Shown: piece by piece, positions 7,771-16,689 of the stretch
Layout of the letters: the number at the start of each line of letters is the position of its first letter
How positions within the stretch are numbered: the first letter of the stretch is position 1
Source of the DNA: Absicoccus porci
Lineage (GTDB): Bacteria; Bacillota_I; Bacilli_A; Erysipelotrichales; Erysipelotrichaceae
DNA: 64,000 nucleotides
NCBI RefSeq assembly: GCF_003725415.1
Contig: NZ_RJQC01000002.1
Coordinates: 94,681-158,680, forward strand
Direction of reading: 5' to 3'
The notes under the pieces: generated by a model
What the model saw: the letters and a program-made list of their open reading frames with translations, nothing else
The model's database searches: none
Told to the model about the DNA's origin: nothing
Made by a program: the position numbers and the translations under genes

Positions 7771-9432
7771 CTATTCACTTTTTGTTTTCTTACGAACAGA
7801 AATCATACCAATCACAGCTATACCACATAATACAGTATAGGATACATATTGGTCCGCTACTGCTGTATTGACATTGGTTGTTGGCACATCCATGGCTTTC
7901 GCTTCATTATAAAGCTTGGTATAGGTCTTGCTAATGCGTTTAGTCAAAATCGAATTGACTTGAATTTTTTCCGAAGCACTTAATTGATCCCATGCGGATT
8001 TGGAACTTAAGATGCGTTGATAATTGGTATAATTAGCACGTTCATAAACCACACCGGTTGAACTTGTTAAATAGGTATTCACAAAAGCTTGTGCTGTTGT
8101 GGAAGCACTTGTCTTCTCTTTGATCACAACGTTCAAAGCTTGTTCAGAAAGCGTAGTCGGTGTTGCCGATGTTGTCTTTGTTGTTGTAAGTTTTTGACTT
8201 GTTGACTGGTTCAATATTGTTGTTTGTGCTTGTACCGTAGCTGGTTCAATCACTTTTTTGGATGCAATCGTATATGGTGAAAAGGCACTTGTGGAAATGG
8301 TCACTTCGGATGCATCATCACTCGTACCTACACTTTTCACTTCTCCATCTCCGGAATCATGAATAACGGATACATTGGTACCAGACTCAAATTGATTGGT
8401 TGATAATTTGACATCTACGTTTTTCTTTGGTTCAACTTCTTTTCCATCTTTCCAGAAAGAAATATCCACACTCACCGCTTGATCGACATTATCTCCTAGA
8501 ACGGCTTTCGCATCTTCCAATGCCGATTGACTATCCAATGGTACAACAACCATTTGTGTACCTTGTTCAAAAGCACCCGCTTGGGCATATACAGTCACTT
8601 TGACATTATTCGCATAACCAGTAAATACAAGTGTTTGTGTATTTAAAATAGGTTGTGTATTCGCAACAACGGTTGCATGTTCATCTTGTGTCGTTGTGGA
8701 CTGTGTCTTATCATCTTGCCCTGTTGTTGTCTGTGTTTTCTGTTCTGTTGTTGTATTTGCAGACGCATTGGTATTTGATTGTGTATTTGTTGAAGATGAT
8801 GGATTCGTTGTTGTAGTAGAAGTCGTATTGGACGTTGTATTCGTCGTTGGTTGTGAAGTAATTTCTTTCGTTGTTGAACTAGTAGCTGTTGAACTACTAC
8901 TTGTTGTTTGTGTCGTTTTTTGGGTTGCTTGTTGTTCCGCTTTTTGAGCGGCTTCTTTCTGAGCTGCTTCTTTCGCAGCTTGTTCCTGTGCCGCCTTTTC
9001 TTGCGCAGCTTGTTCTTCCTGTTGTTTCTTTTCCGCTTCCTGTTGTGCTTTGATGGAAGCATCCTTATCTTTTGCTGCTTTCAACAAAGAATCATAGGTT
9101 GGATATACATTTTCTGTATTCTTTTTGACCAATTCATCGATGGCATCCTTTTTGGTTTCATCTTTGGCCAATTCCTGATATGTTGTTTCACTATTTAGGA
9201 TCGTCTGATAGTTAGTGTCATCAACAACCTTAAATGCTTCATAAACGGTTTTATTGTCGACTGTTTTTTTAAAGCTTAAACAATAGTTCACAAAATCTTC
9301 TGGTGTTTCGATTTTTACTTCTGTGATTGGTGTTGTGCTTGTACTTTCCGCAAGAATGGGCGTTGCCATTGGAATTATCATTGAAGATGAAATCAATACG
9401 GAAGCCATCGCATGTTTGAATGAAAACTTCAT
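7771..9432 (-). CDS. Secreted, membrane-anchored surface protein with duplicated terminal domains
   Basis: I chose ATG 9432 because an AGGAGGGTGATC site sits directly before it; an in-frame ATG at 9459 has none. The 553-residue product has a signal peptide (cleavage likely near ATPILAES), a ~70-residue domain (~45-121, FVNY...NYQTIL...TYDSLLKAA), an Ala/Gln/Glu/Lys coiled-coil stretch (~122-175), a Thr/Ser-rich linker (~175-265), a beta-rich domain (~266-400) like those in Firmicute surface proteins, then a second copy of the first domain (~445-515, FVNT...NYQRIL...TYTKLYNEA). It ends in a hydrophobic helix and RKKTKSE. The tail looks like a sortase signal, but no LPxTG is present; VNTAVAD stands where a TG motif would be. 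It may be an adhesin or wall-associated protein. Confidence 0.75.
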   Translation of the reverse strand: MKFSFKHAMASVLISSSMIIPMATPILAESTSTTPITEVKIETPEDFVNYCLSFKKTVDNKTVYEAFKVVDDTNYQTILNSETTYQELAKDETKKDAIDELVKKNTENVYPTYDSLLKAAKDKDASIKAQQEAEKKQQEEQAAQEKAAQEQAAKEAAQKEAAQKAEQQATQKTTQTTSSSSTATSSTTKEITSQPTTNTTSNTTSTTTTNPSSSTNTQSNTNASANTTTEQKTQTTTGQDDKTQSTTTQDEHATVVANTQPILNTQTLVFTGYANNVKVTVYAQAGAFEQGTQMVVVPLDSQSALEDAKAVLGDNVDQAVSVDISFWKDGKEVEPKKNVDVKLSTNQFESGTNVSVIHDSGDGEVKSVGTSDDASEVTISTSAFSPYTIASKKVIEPATVQAQTTILNQSTSQKLTTTKTTSATPTTLSEQALNVVIKEKTSASTTAQAFVNTYLTSSTGVVYERANYTNYQRILSSKSAWDQLSASEKIQVNSILTKRISKTYTKLYNEAKAMDVPTTNVNTAVADQYVSYTVLCGIAVIGMISVRKKTKSE

Positions 9433-9459
9433 GATCACCCTCCTATCACTCATTTCCAT

Positions 9460-9488
9460 ATTTTACCCTAAAAATCAATAGACGTCTA
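9460..9488 (-). promoter_or_regulatory. Candidate promoter of the surface-protein gene
   Basis: TAGACG and TAAAAT lie 17 bases apart on the minus strand, about 28 bases before the chosen ATG and downstream of the glgP terminator. The -35 match is partial. Confidence 0.4.
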
Positions 9489-9493
9489 GTAAT

Positions 9494-9519
9494 TAAAAAA
9501 AGGAGCCGAAGCTCCTTTT
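9494..9519 (-). terminator. Terminator of glgP
   Basis: The stem AAAAGGAGC with GCTCCTTTT closes on a stable TTCG tetraloop and is followed by a run of U on the minus strand. Confidence 0.9.
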
Positions 9520-9523
9520 GTGA

Positions 9524-11929
9524 TTAGAATACAATTTTATCCAAATTCCAAATTTGGCTAGCATATTCTTCAATTGTACGATCACTTGAGAAGTAACCCG
9601 ATTTCGCAATGTTGATCAACATCGTACGAGCCCAGTTATTCGTATCACGATAACGTGCTTCTACATGTGTTTGTGCTCTTGAATATCCACCAAAATCAGC
9701 CAATACAAAGAATTCATCACCTTGTGTCAAGACATCATTATAAATCAAACGGAATGCATCTGGATCTTTTGTCCAATAGCCATTACGTAACGAATCAATA
9801 ACACGACGAATCTCATCATGGCTACGATAATAATCCCAAGAATGATAAGCTTGTTCATGTTTCAAGTGGTTGATATCTTCGACATGCAAACCAAAGATTT
9901 CCGCATTTTCTTCGCCTACTTGATCCACGATTTCCACATTGGCACCATCTAAAGTACCCAATGTTAAAGCACCATTCATCATATATTTCATATTTCCAGT
10001 ACCACTCGCTTCTTTACCAGCCGTAGAAATTTGTTCCGATACATCAGCAGCTGGAATCAAGATTTCAGCAACAGAAACAGAGTAGTTAGGAATGAAGACA
10101 ACTTTTAAGAATTCATTCGTTTCTGGATCATTATTTACACGATCCGCTACAATATTGATCAATTTAATGATTTCTTTTGCCAAATAATAGCTTGGTGCCG
10201 CTTTTGCAGAGAAGAAGAATGTTCGTGGATAAATACGATAATTTGGATCCTCTTTCATATGCATATAGATATTCATGACATTAAAGATATTCAATAACTG
10301 ACGTTTATACGCATGCAAACGTTTTGACTGACAATCAAAAATGGAATTCACATTAACATCGATATTCATTGTCTTCTTGATATAATCGGCCAAAATTTGT
10401 TTACGTTGTTTCTTCACATCCATGAATTTTTGTTGAAGAACCGGATCTTCGACATAAGCCATCAAATCTTGTAACTTTTCTGGATCTGTTTTAAATTCAT
10501 CACCAATTGTATCTTCCAATAAACTTGTCAATTGTGGATTACAATACATCAACCAACGACGATGCGTAATACCATTTGTTTTATTATTGAAAAGACTTGG
10601 TTCAATTGTCACAAAATCTTTAAATACATCATCCACTAAGATTTTTGAATGCAACTTGGCAACACCATTGACACTATGACTACCAACAATAGCTAAGTTA
10701 GCCATATGGACTTGTCCTTCACGCAATACTGCAACATTTGGATAAATCGCACATAAACCAAGATGATCGACTTCAAACTTCCAACGACGATCAATCTCTT
10801 CAATGATCATATAAATACGTGGTAACAATTTTTGTACCGTTTCTTGTGACCATTTTTCCAAAGCTTCCGCCATGACCGTATGGTTTGTATAAGCAACAGT
10901 TCCCTTGACGATTTTCCATGCATCATCCCATTCATAATCGTATTCATCACATAAAATACGCATTAATTCAGGAATAACCAATACAGGATGGGTATCATTC
11001 AACTGAATCGCTACTTTTTCTGGTAAGTTATCTAGAGATGGATACACACGTAAATGACTTTCAATAATTTGCGAAAGTCCTGCACAAACAAAGAAATATT
11101 CTTGTTTCAAACGAAGTTCTTTTCCTTCAGGTGTTGAATCATCTGGATATACATTTGCCGTTAAAGCCGTAACATCATCTAAATATTTATTTAAGTTTCC
11201 TGTAGGAGCCGTATCTTCATCAACTTCTGCGTCCCACAAACGCAAAGTATTTGTTGTTTTTGTATGGTAACCAATAATTGGTTCATCATAAGGTACAGCA
11301 CGTACCACAAAATCTGGATGATGAAATGTCACAAACTTCCCTTGTTCATTGATATATCCATCTACATATCCACCAAATTTTACACGAACACCATGATATG
11401 GTTTCCATACTTCCCAAACATTACCATATTTTAACCAGCAGTCTGGCATTTCTACTTGTTCATCATTTTCAATCTTTTGTTTAAACAATCCATAATGATA
11501 ACGAATGCAGTTACCATTTCCAGCATAGTTCAATGATGCAAGTGAATCCATGAAACAAGCGGCTAAACGACCCAATCCACCATTTCCTAATCCAGCATCA
11601 CTTTCGATTTCTTCTAAATCGTTGATATCCATGCCTAATTCTTTTAATCCTTCACAAACCGTATCGTAGATACCTAAGTTCATCAAGTTGTTTGTCAACA
11701 AACGACCCATTAAAAATTCCATAGAAAAGTAATATAACTGCTTTGTTTGATGCTTCTTGACAGCGTTTTTCGTAGCTTTCCAGTTACTATTCGCATATTC
11801 ACGAATCATGTTACCCAAAGCCAAATACCGTTCTACATTTGATGTATCTTCGAAATCTCGGCCATACATGTCTGATGTTGTTTCTTTAAAGCGCTCAACA
11901 AATAATGCTTCAGAATTGAAACTGTTCAT
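9524..11929 (-). CDS. glgP: Glycogen/maltodextrin phosphorylase
   Basis: The enzyme releases glucose-1-phosphate from alpha-1,4-glucans in the cytosol. The product is 801 residues, the normal GT35 length, with ELGLGNGGLGRLAACFMDS-type sequence near residue 115 and the pyridoxal-phosphate motif EASGTGNMKYMMNGALT near 650. ATG 11929 is taken because GGGGAGG sits 7 bases upstream; an in-frame extension to 11989 would run through the promoter. The gene is transcribed alone. No other glycogen genes are in the window, although a cytoplasmic amylase lies at 25.8 kb. Confidence 0.95.
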   Translation of the reverse strand: MNSFNSEALFVERFKETTSDMYGRDFEDTSNVERYLALGNMIREYANSNWKATKNAVKKHQTKQLYYFSMEFLMGRLLTNNLMNLGIYDTVCEGLKELGMDINDLEEIESDAGLGNGGLGRLAACFMDSLASLNYAGNGNCIRYHYGLFKQKIENDEQVEMPDCWLKYGNVWEVWKPYHGVRVKFGGYVDGYINEQGKFVTFHHPDFVVRAVPYDEPIIGYHTKTTNTLRLWDAEVDEDTAPTGNLNKYLDDVTALTANVYPDDSTPEGKELRLKQEYFFVCAGLSQIIESHLRVYPSLDNLPEKVAIQLNDTHPVLVIPELMRILCDEYDYEWDDAWKIVKGTVAYTNHTVMAEALEKWSQETVQKLLPRIYMIIEEIDRRWKFEVDHLGLCAIYPNVAVLREGQVHMANLAIVGSHSVNGVAKLHSKILVDDVFKDFVTIEPSLFNNKTNGITHRRWLMYCNPQLTSLLEDTIGDEFKTDPEKLQDLMAYVEDPVLQQKFMDVKKQRKQILADYIKKTMNIDVNVNSIFDCQSKRLHAYKRQLLNIFNVMNIYMHMKEDPNYRIYPRTFFFSAKAAPSYYLAKEIIKLINIVADRVNNDPETNEFLKVVFIPNYSVSVAEILIPAADVSEQISTAGKEASGTGNMKYMMNGALTLGTLDGANVEIVDQVGEENAEIFGLHVEDINHLKHEQAYHSWDYYRSHDEIRRVIDSLRNGYWTKDPDAFRLIYNDVLTQGDEFFVLADFGGYSRAQTHVEARYRDTNNWARTMLINIAKSGYFSSDRTIEEYASQIWNLDKIVF

Positions 11930-11960
11930 CTTTGTCCTCCCCAAACTTTCAATTGGTTTT

Positions 11961-11989
11961 AAGATATAACGATTCGAAGGAAAAATCAA
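11961..11989 (-). promoter_or_regulatory. Candidate promoter of glgP
   Basis: TTGATT and TATCTT are 17 bases apart on the minus strand, 32 bases before the ATG. Both boxes are plausible but not perfect. Confidence 0.45.
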
Positions 11990-12005
11990 GTTTTTTACAG
12001 ATGAC

Positions 12006-12488
12006 TTACTTACGCTTATTCACGGTTCCAATCCAATAATATCCAATCCCTTTGCGAACCCCAATACGTGTCTTTCCTACTTTTTTACGAAGTCCCATAA
12101 TAAATACACTCAAAGTATTATCTTGAATCGCTGTTTTTGAATGACTTAATAAATCAATCAAAACATCACGTGTCAATACAATATTGGCATTTTGCAGAAA
12201 TGCCTCCAACAAGAGCAATTCACTTGGTGTACAAACAATTTCTTTATGATCAATCGTAACCACTTTATTTAAACGATCATAAATCAATCCATTGGATTCA
12301 AAATAACGATATTCTAAAGGGGCTCCATTGGCAAAATAGGCACGCAATACATCTTCATTATAATGACGAAGCAGATTCGCAAAATCATCTTCATTGATGA
12401 TATATTCACCATCTTTTGGCATGGATAAATGATTATGATCTAGATAATCCACCAAAACACGACTATTGATCTTTATTGATTTTGTCAT
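12006..12488 (-). CDS. Winged-helix (OmpR/PhoB-type) DNA-binding protein without receiver domain
   Basis: The start is ATG 12488, which has GAAAGG upstream; the in-frame ATG at 12503 lies in the preceding terminator. The 160-residue protein ends in a recognisable trans_reg_C winged helix (about residues 80-155): VVTIDHKEIVCTPSELLLLEAFL, then VLIDLLS and VFIMGLRKKVG...IGVRKGIGYYWIG. There is no Asp-phosphorylated receiver. The first 75 residues resemble no domain I know. It would act as a transcription regulator that is not controlled by a histidine kinase. It lies directly after divIC with no space for a promoter beyond a terminator-like hairpin. The target is unknown. Confidence 0.72.
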   Translation of the reverse strand: MTKSIKINSRVLVDYLDHNHLSMPKDGEYIINEDDFANLLRHYNEDVLRAYFANGAPLEYRYFESNGLIYDRLNKVVTIDHKEIVCTPSELLLLEAFLQNANIVLTRDVLIDLLSHSKTAIQDNTLSVFIMGLRKKVGKTRIGVRKGIGYYWIGTVNKRK

Positions 12489-12504
12489 ACTTTTTCCTTT
12501 CATA

Positions 12505-12528
12505 GAAAAAGTGGCTGTAACGCCACTT
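12505..12528 (-). terminator. Hairpin between divIC and the winged-helix gene
   Basis: The 7-bp stem AAGTGGC with GCCACTT has a 6-base loop and a short U-tract (TTTTTCT) on the minus strand. The ribosome binding site of the next gene starts almost at once, so it may be an attenuator or a leaky terminator. Confidence 0.65.
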
Positions 12529-12530
12529 CC

Positions 12531-12836
12531 TTAGTTATTCGTATCATTATTAGAAAATTTAAAAACTTGTTCTCCTTCTTTTGTCACAAGATATTTACCC
12601 CGGGCAATATATTCAATATAGTCAGGATCCGATAAGTTTTTTTTCTTTTTCGTTAATTCTTTCTTTTCCGCATTTAAAGCACTTTGTTTCTGTTGCGTAT
12701 CTGAAATACTGCGATGCAGATCATACATCGTCTTTAGCTCTGAAAGACCAGATAAAATCATTAAAGCGGCACATACGACCATAATCAACTTAGCTGCAGG
12801 TGATAATCTTTTTTTCTTCTTACGAGATTTGGCCAT
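12531..12836 (-). CDS. divIC: Septum formation initiator, DivIC/FtsB family
   Basis: The 101-residue bitopic protein has a basic N-terminus (KSRKKKKR), one membrane helix (about 15-32), a coiled coil with an Ala/Glu/Lys heptad pattern (about 40-68) and the family tail DYIEYIARGKYLVTKEGEQVF. It belongs to the FtsB/FtsL/DivIB divisome subcomplex that activates septal peptidoglycan synthesis. The ATG has a GGAGG site. It lies 9 bases after mnmG. Confidence 0.85.
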   Translation of the reverse strand: MAKSRKKKKRLSPAAKLIMVVCAALMILSGLSELKTMYDLHRSISDTQQKQSALNAEKKELTKKKKNLSDPDYIEYIARGKYLVTKEGEQVFKFSNNDTNN

Positions 12837-12845
12837 ATGCTCCTC

Positions 12846-14693
12846 CTATCTAACTTTCATTGCCAATACCGCAATATCACTCGGATTGATTCCTGAAATA
12901 CGACTGGCTTGCCCTAAAGTTTGGGGACGAACAGCATCCAATTTTTGCCGTGCTTCTAAAGAAATATTTTCCATATGCGCATAATCCAGATCATCTGGTA
13001 AAGCAACGGATTCCATTTCTTGTAGATGCCGTGCATCACGTTTCGCTTTTTCGATATACCCCTTATATTTTACATCGATTTCAATATGCTGATTAATAAA
13101 ATGTCCAAAATTGACACCCGTAATCGATGAAAGACCATCAATTGTCACTTTTGGTCGTTTTAATAAATCGATTTCCTTCATTCCCCGATCCGTTGGTGTA
13201 AATCCCAACGAAGTCAAATACGCATTCAATGCCGGATCCGCTTTCACATGCGTTTGTGATAACACATCTTTAGCTTGTTCAATAGCCTGTCGCTTCTGAC
13301 AATATTGATCGTATCGATCCTTCGATACACAACCGATTTGATAGCCCATCTCCAACAAGCGTTCTTCCGCATTATCATGACGCAACAACAAGCGATATTC
13401 CGCACGACTCGTCAATAAACGATAGGGTTCTTTCGTTCCCTTGGTGCATAAATCATCAATCATAACGCCAATATACGCTTGATCTCGACGTAGCACGAAT
13501 GGTGGTTTTCCATCCACTTTTAAAGCCGCATTGATACCAGCCATCAAACCCTGACCAGCTGCTTCTTCATATCCACTTGTACCATTGACTTGTCCTGCCG
13601 TAAATAAATTTTCAACAATTTTATTTTCCATATTTGGTTTCATCTGCAAAGGATCAATGGCATCATATTCAATCGCATACGCATATTTTTTTATGGTGCA
13701 ATGTTCCAAACCAGGTAAAGAATGTACCATTTCTTCTTGTACGTCGATTGGCATAGACGTAGAAAAACCTTGTACATAGGTTGTATCCATCGATAAAGAC
13801 TCTGGTTCTAAGAACAATTGATGGCGTGGTTTATCCGCAAATCGCACCAATTTATCTTCAATACTTGGACAATAACGAGGTCCTACTCCTTTGACTAAAC
13901 CTGAATACATGGCAGAATCATGCAAATGCGAACGAATGATTTCATGTGTTTTCGGTGTTGTATAAATCAAATGACATACTTCTTGTTGATCAAATGGCAA
14001 AACATCTTCTGGTTGCGTGGTTTCACTAAAACGCAAAAAAGCATTTGTTCCCGGTTGTACAGACGTTTTTGAAAAATCAATCGTTCTCGTTAAAACCCGC
14101 GGTGGCGTTCCCGTTTTTAAACGAAATGTCCGAATACCAGCTTTACGTAAACTTTCCGATAGGGATTGTATCGTTGGTTGTTCTTCCGGTCCCGATTCTG
14201 TCGCCGTGTGTCCCCGCAATACGGAAGAAGACATATACGTTCCTGTTGTTAAAACAACAGTCTTTCCTAATAATTCCGTTCCATCGGTACACCGCACACC
14301 TTCGATCCGATGATTTTTGATCATCAAAGAATGCGCCATCTTTTCAACAACCGTCAAATTCGGTGTATTCGATAACGTTTTTTTCATGAATTTCTTATAA
14401 GCAACTTTATCACTTTGAACTCGCAAAGACCAAACACCCGGTCCTTTGGTCGTATTCAACATTTTAAACTGTAAAGCCGTTCGATCCGCTGCGATAGGCA
14501 TTAAGCCACCCAAAGCATCAATTTCACGAACAACGATTCCTTTGGCCGGACCACCCACGCTTGGATTACAAGGCATCGAACCTGCCATATCCAAAGACAG
14601 TGTTAATAATGCGGTTTGTTTCTGCATACGACTCGCTGCCATGGCTGCTTCAATACCAGCATGCCCAGCACCAATTACGATTACATCATACAT
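12846..14693 (-). CDS. mnmG: tRNA uridine-34 modification enzyme MnmG (GidA)
   Basis: With MnmE this FAD enzyme adds the carboxymethylaminomethyl group to wobble uridine 34. The 615 residues start with the FAD motif GAGHAGIEAAMA and contain PCNPSVGGPAKG and GTKEPYRLLTSRAEYRLLLRHDNA, typical of the family, plus the helical C-terminal domain. The ATG follows the stop of the flippase gene directly (TAAATG). mnmE is not in the window. Confidence 0.95.
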   Translation of the reverse strand: MYDVIVIGAGHAGIEAAMAASRMQKQTALLTLSLDMAGSMPCNPSVGGPAKGIVVREIDALGGLMPIAADRTALQFKMLNTTKGPGVWSLRVQSDKVAYKKFMKKTLSNTPNLTVVEKMAHSLMIKNHRIEGVRCTDGTELLGKTVVLTTGTYMSSSVLRGHTATESGPEEQPTIQSLSESLRKAGIRTFRLKTGTPPRVLTRTIDFSKTSVQPGTNAFLRFSETTQPEDVLPFDQQEVCHLIYTTPKTHEIIRSHLHDSAMYSGLVKGVGPRYCPSIEDKLVRFADKPRHQLFLEPESLSMDTTYVQGFSTSMPIDVQEEMVHSLPGLEHCTIKKYAYAIEYDAIDPLQMKPNMENKIVENLFTAGQVNGTSGYEEAAGQGLMAGINAALKVDGKPPFVLRRDQAYIGVMIDDLCTKGTKEPYRLLTSRAEYRLLLRHDNAEERLLEMGYQIGCVSKDRYDQYCQKRQAIEQAKDVLSQTHVKADPALNAYLTSLGFTPTDRGMKEIDLLKRPKVTIDGLSSITGVNFGHFINQHIEIDVKYKGYIEKAKRDARHLQEMESVALPDDLDYAHMENISLEARQKLDAVRPQTLGQASRISGINPSDIAVLAMKVR

Positions 14694-16310
14694 TTATTGT
14701 GCCTCCTTTTTGGGACGTCCAATATGTACATGAAAAGCCAATTCTGGAACTTTCAAAGCAATTGTCACGATCATGAATACAATGAGACTGATCAATCCAT
14801 TGATACACATCGTAATGAAACATACGATCTTTCGAGATGAAACACTACCTAAACCAAGATGGGTCAAAAGCATCGAAGTAATCCATAAAGCCAGTAAACC
14901 AATACATACACGGAAAACAATTTGCCATACTCGTTTATAAGAAATATGATAATGTATCTTAATTTGATGAAGATTCGAAAAGAACAAATAGCCATCCGCA
15001 ATTAAAGAAGCCAAAACAGCGCCTCCAAATCCCATCATCATTGTCATGGGAACCATTAATACACCTTTTATGATTGCATTGATGATCATTCTTTTTAAAA
15101 CCAATGGTTGTAGTTTTAATGCCATCATCAAATTCGTTACTACTGGCAATAAAGTACCTGTGATTGATTCTAACGTTAGCCATTGTAAGACCATGGTACT
15201 CGTATTCAAATCATCGGTATAAAACAAGGTATAGTTTAATGGTGCGGAATAGGCAAATAAACAGAACGATACTGGTAAACCTATATATAATACAACGCCT
15301 AAGCAATCCACTACATTTTTCTGGATCAACCGTTTATTATGTTTAGTCAAAGCTGAGGTGATATGCGGTATGATGGCAGCTGTAAAACCAGGTGCCAAAA
15401 CCATCGGAATCGCCGTCATTTTAACACCCACATACGTTGTAGCCGAAATAATCGAAGAAACTTTGGCTTCACTTGGATAATATGCTTTTAATCCAGCTGG
15501 TAATAAAACCGCATTATAAATTTGTTGGCTATAGCCCAATAAAGAAGAAATCAAATAAGGAATTGCTAAAAGAACCAATTCTTTAATGATCTCATTGCGC
15601 TTTAACGAAGGTGTCGTCTGTGCTCGTGCTTGATCAATAATTTCTTGTGATCGTGTTTTATCAAAATGACGAATTTGAACAATTCCCGCAATGGCTGCTA
15701 CCGTTGTCGATAAGACCGATGCATATAAGGCCCATTTTCTTTCCCAATGCAGAACATAAACCATTAAACAAGCTGCCGACAATAAGAAGCCGACACGGAA
15801 AATTTGTTCAAAAGCTTGTGAAAACGCGTATTCGCCCATTTCTTTTAAACCTTGGTAATAGCCACGAAAAGCCGATAATACCGGTACAAAAAATAAAGCA
15901 ATGGCTAAGATTCGCAAGACATTGGCCATGATCGTTGGATCACCAGCAATCATCAATGGTGCCAAGACCCCAGAAAAGGCCATCAACAACAACATGCCAA
16001 CAAAGCCCAATAACGATAACATCGCAATAGAGACTTTCTTGACCAATAAAACCGTTTTTGGATCATCCAATACAGTATATTTAGAAACCATTGTCGCAAT
16101 CGCAAATGGGAATCCAGCTGTAAATACATTCAATACATACGAATATATATTATATGCTTGTCCATAATATCCCATATATTTGACATTTCCTAAGATACTA
16201 GAAAATGGAATCGCATAAATAATTCCGATTAATTTTGCGACAAAAAGCCCGCCAGTTCCAACAAGTCCCGACAGGATGATCGACTTTTTTACTTTGGATT
16301 GATTTTCCAT
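14694..16310 (-). CDS. Polysaccharide/lipid II flippase of the MOP superfamily (YtgP/SpoVB-like)
   Basis: The 538-residue protein has about 14 hydrophobic segments and opens with SIILSGLVGTGGLFVAKLIGIIY, as in YtgP/MurJ-like oligosaccharide flippases. Such proteins move lipid-linked cell-wall or polysaccharide precursors across the membrane. ATG 16310 is chosen for its AAAGGGG site; the upstream in-frame extension overlaps the promoter. It heads a transcript with mnmG, divIC and the winged-helix gene. Substrate assignment (lipid II or other) cannot be made from sequence alone. Confidence 0.82.
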   Translation of the reverse strand: MENQSKVKKSIILSGLVGTGGLFVAKLIGIIYAIPFSSILGNVKYMGYYGQAYNIYSYVLNVFTAGFPFAIATMVSKYTVLDDPKTVLLVKKVSIAMLSLLGFVGMLLLMAFSGVLAPLMIAGDPTIMANVLRILAIALFFVPVLSAFRGYYQGLKEMGEYAFSQAFEQIFRVGFLLSAACLMVYVLHWERKWALYASVLSTTVAAIAGIVQIRHFDKTRSQEIIDQARAQTTPSLKRNEIIKELVLLAIPYLISSLLGYSQQIYNAVLLPAGLKAYYPSEAKVSSIISATTYVGVKMTAIPMVLAPGFTAAIIPHITSALTKHNKRLIQKNVVDCLGVVLYIGLPVSFCLFAYSAPLNYTLFYTDDLNTSTMVLQWLTLESITGTLLPVVTNLMMALKLQPLVLKRMIINAIIKGVLMVPMTMMMGFGGAVLASLIADGYLFFSNLHQIKIHYHISYKRVWQIVFRVCIGLLALWITSMLLTHLGLGSVSSRKIVCFITMCINGLISLIVFMIVTIALKVPELAFHVHIGRPKKEAQ

Positions 16311-16334
16311 AGTGCTTGTCCCCTTTGAGTTATG

Positions 16335-16343
16335 ATTATAACA
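16335..16343 (-). promoter_or_regulatory. Extended -10 promoter of the flippase-mnmG-divIC transcript
   Basis: TGTTATAAT, an extended -10, lies on the minus strand 25 bases before the ATG. The -35 region is weak (GCTTGT at 17 bases). Confidence 0.55.
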
Positions 16344-16410
16344 CATGTGATGAAAATACAAGCAATTTTTTATTGACTAGTGTATCATGAAAATTGAAAG
16401 TGAGGTTACT

Positions 16411-16689
16411 ATGACACATATCGTATTTTTTAAATTAAAAGAATCCACACCCGAAAATCAGGATCAATTAGCTGCCATTTTAAATAAAATGCAAGGAAAA
16501 ATTGATTTAGTACATGAAATGGAAGTCGGTAAAGATTTTCTTCATTCCGATCGTAGTTTTGATGTCGCTTTGATTGTTCGTTTAGACAAAGAAAATTTAG
16601 ATGCCTATCAAAATAATGCCTTACACTGTGCTTGTAAAAAAGAATTCGCTCCTTTGGTTGATTACTCCAAAACCGTCGATTTTGAATAA
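16411..16689 (+). CDS. Dabb (stress-responsive alpha/beta-barrel) domain protein
   Basis: The start is ATG 16411, with GTGAGG upstream; ATG 16387 has no ribosome binding site. The 92-residue protein opens with MTHIVFFKLKE, has a helix and ends HCACKKEFAPLVDYSKTVDFE, the pattern of small dimeric Dabb proteins. Some relatives are oxygenases or cyclases, but most bacterial single-domain members have no assigned reaction. Its stop overlaps the nnr start (TAATG), so the two are co-translated. Confidence 0.8.
   Translation: MTHIVFFKLKESTPENQDQLAAILNKMQGKIDLVHEMEVGKDFLHSDRSFDVALIVRLDKENLDAYQNNALHCACKKEFAPLVDYSKTVDFE

Noticed and set aside
8643..9198. Long overlapping frames on both strands, Arg/Gln- or Val/Phe-rich
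   Set aside because: They are other-frame readings of the low-complexity Ala/Gln and Thr/Ser part of the surface protein.
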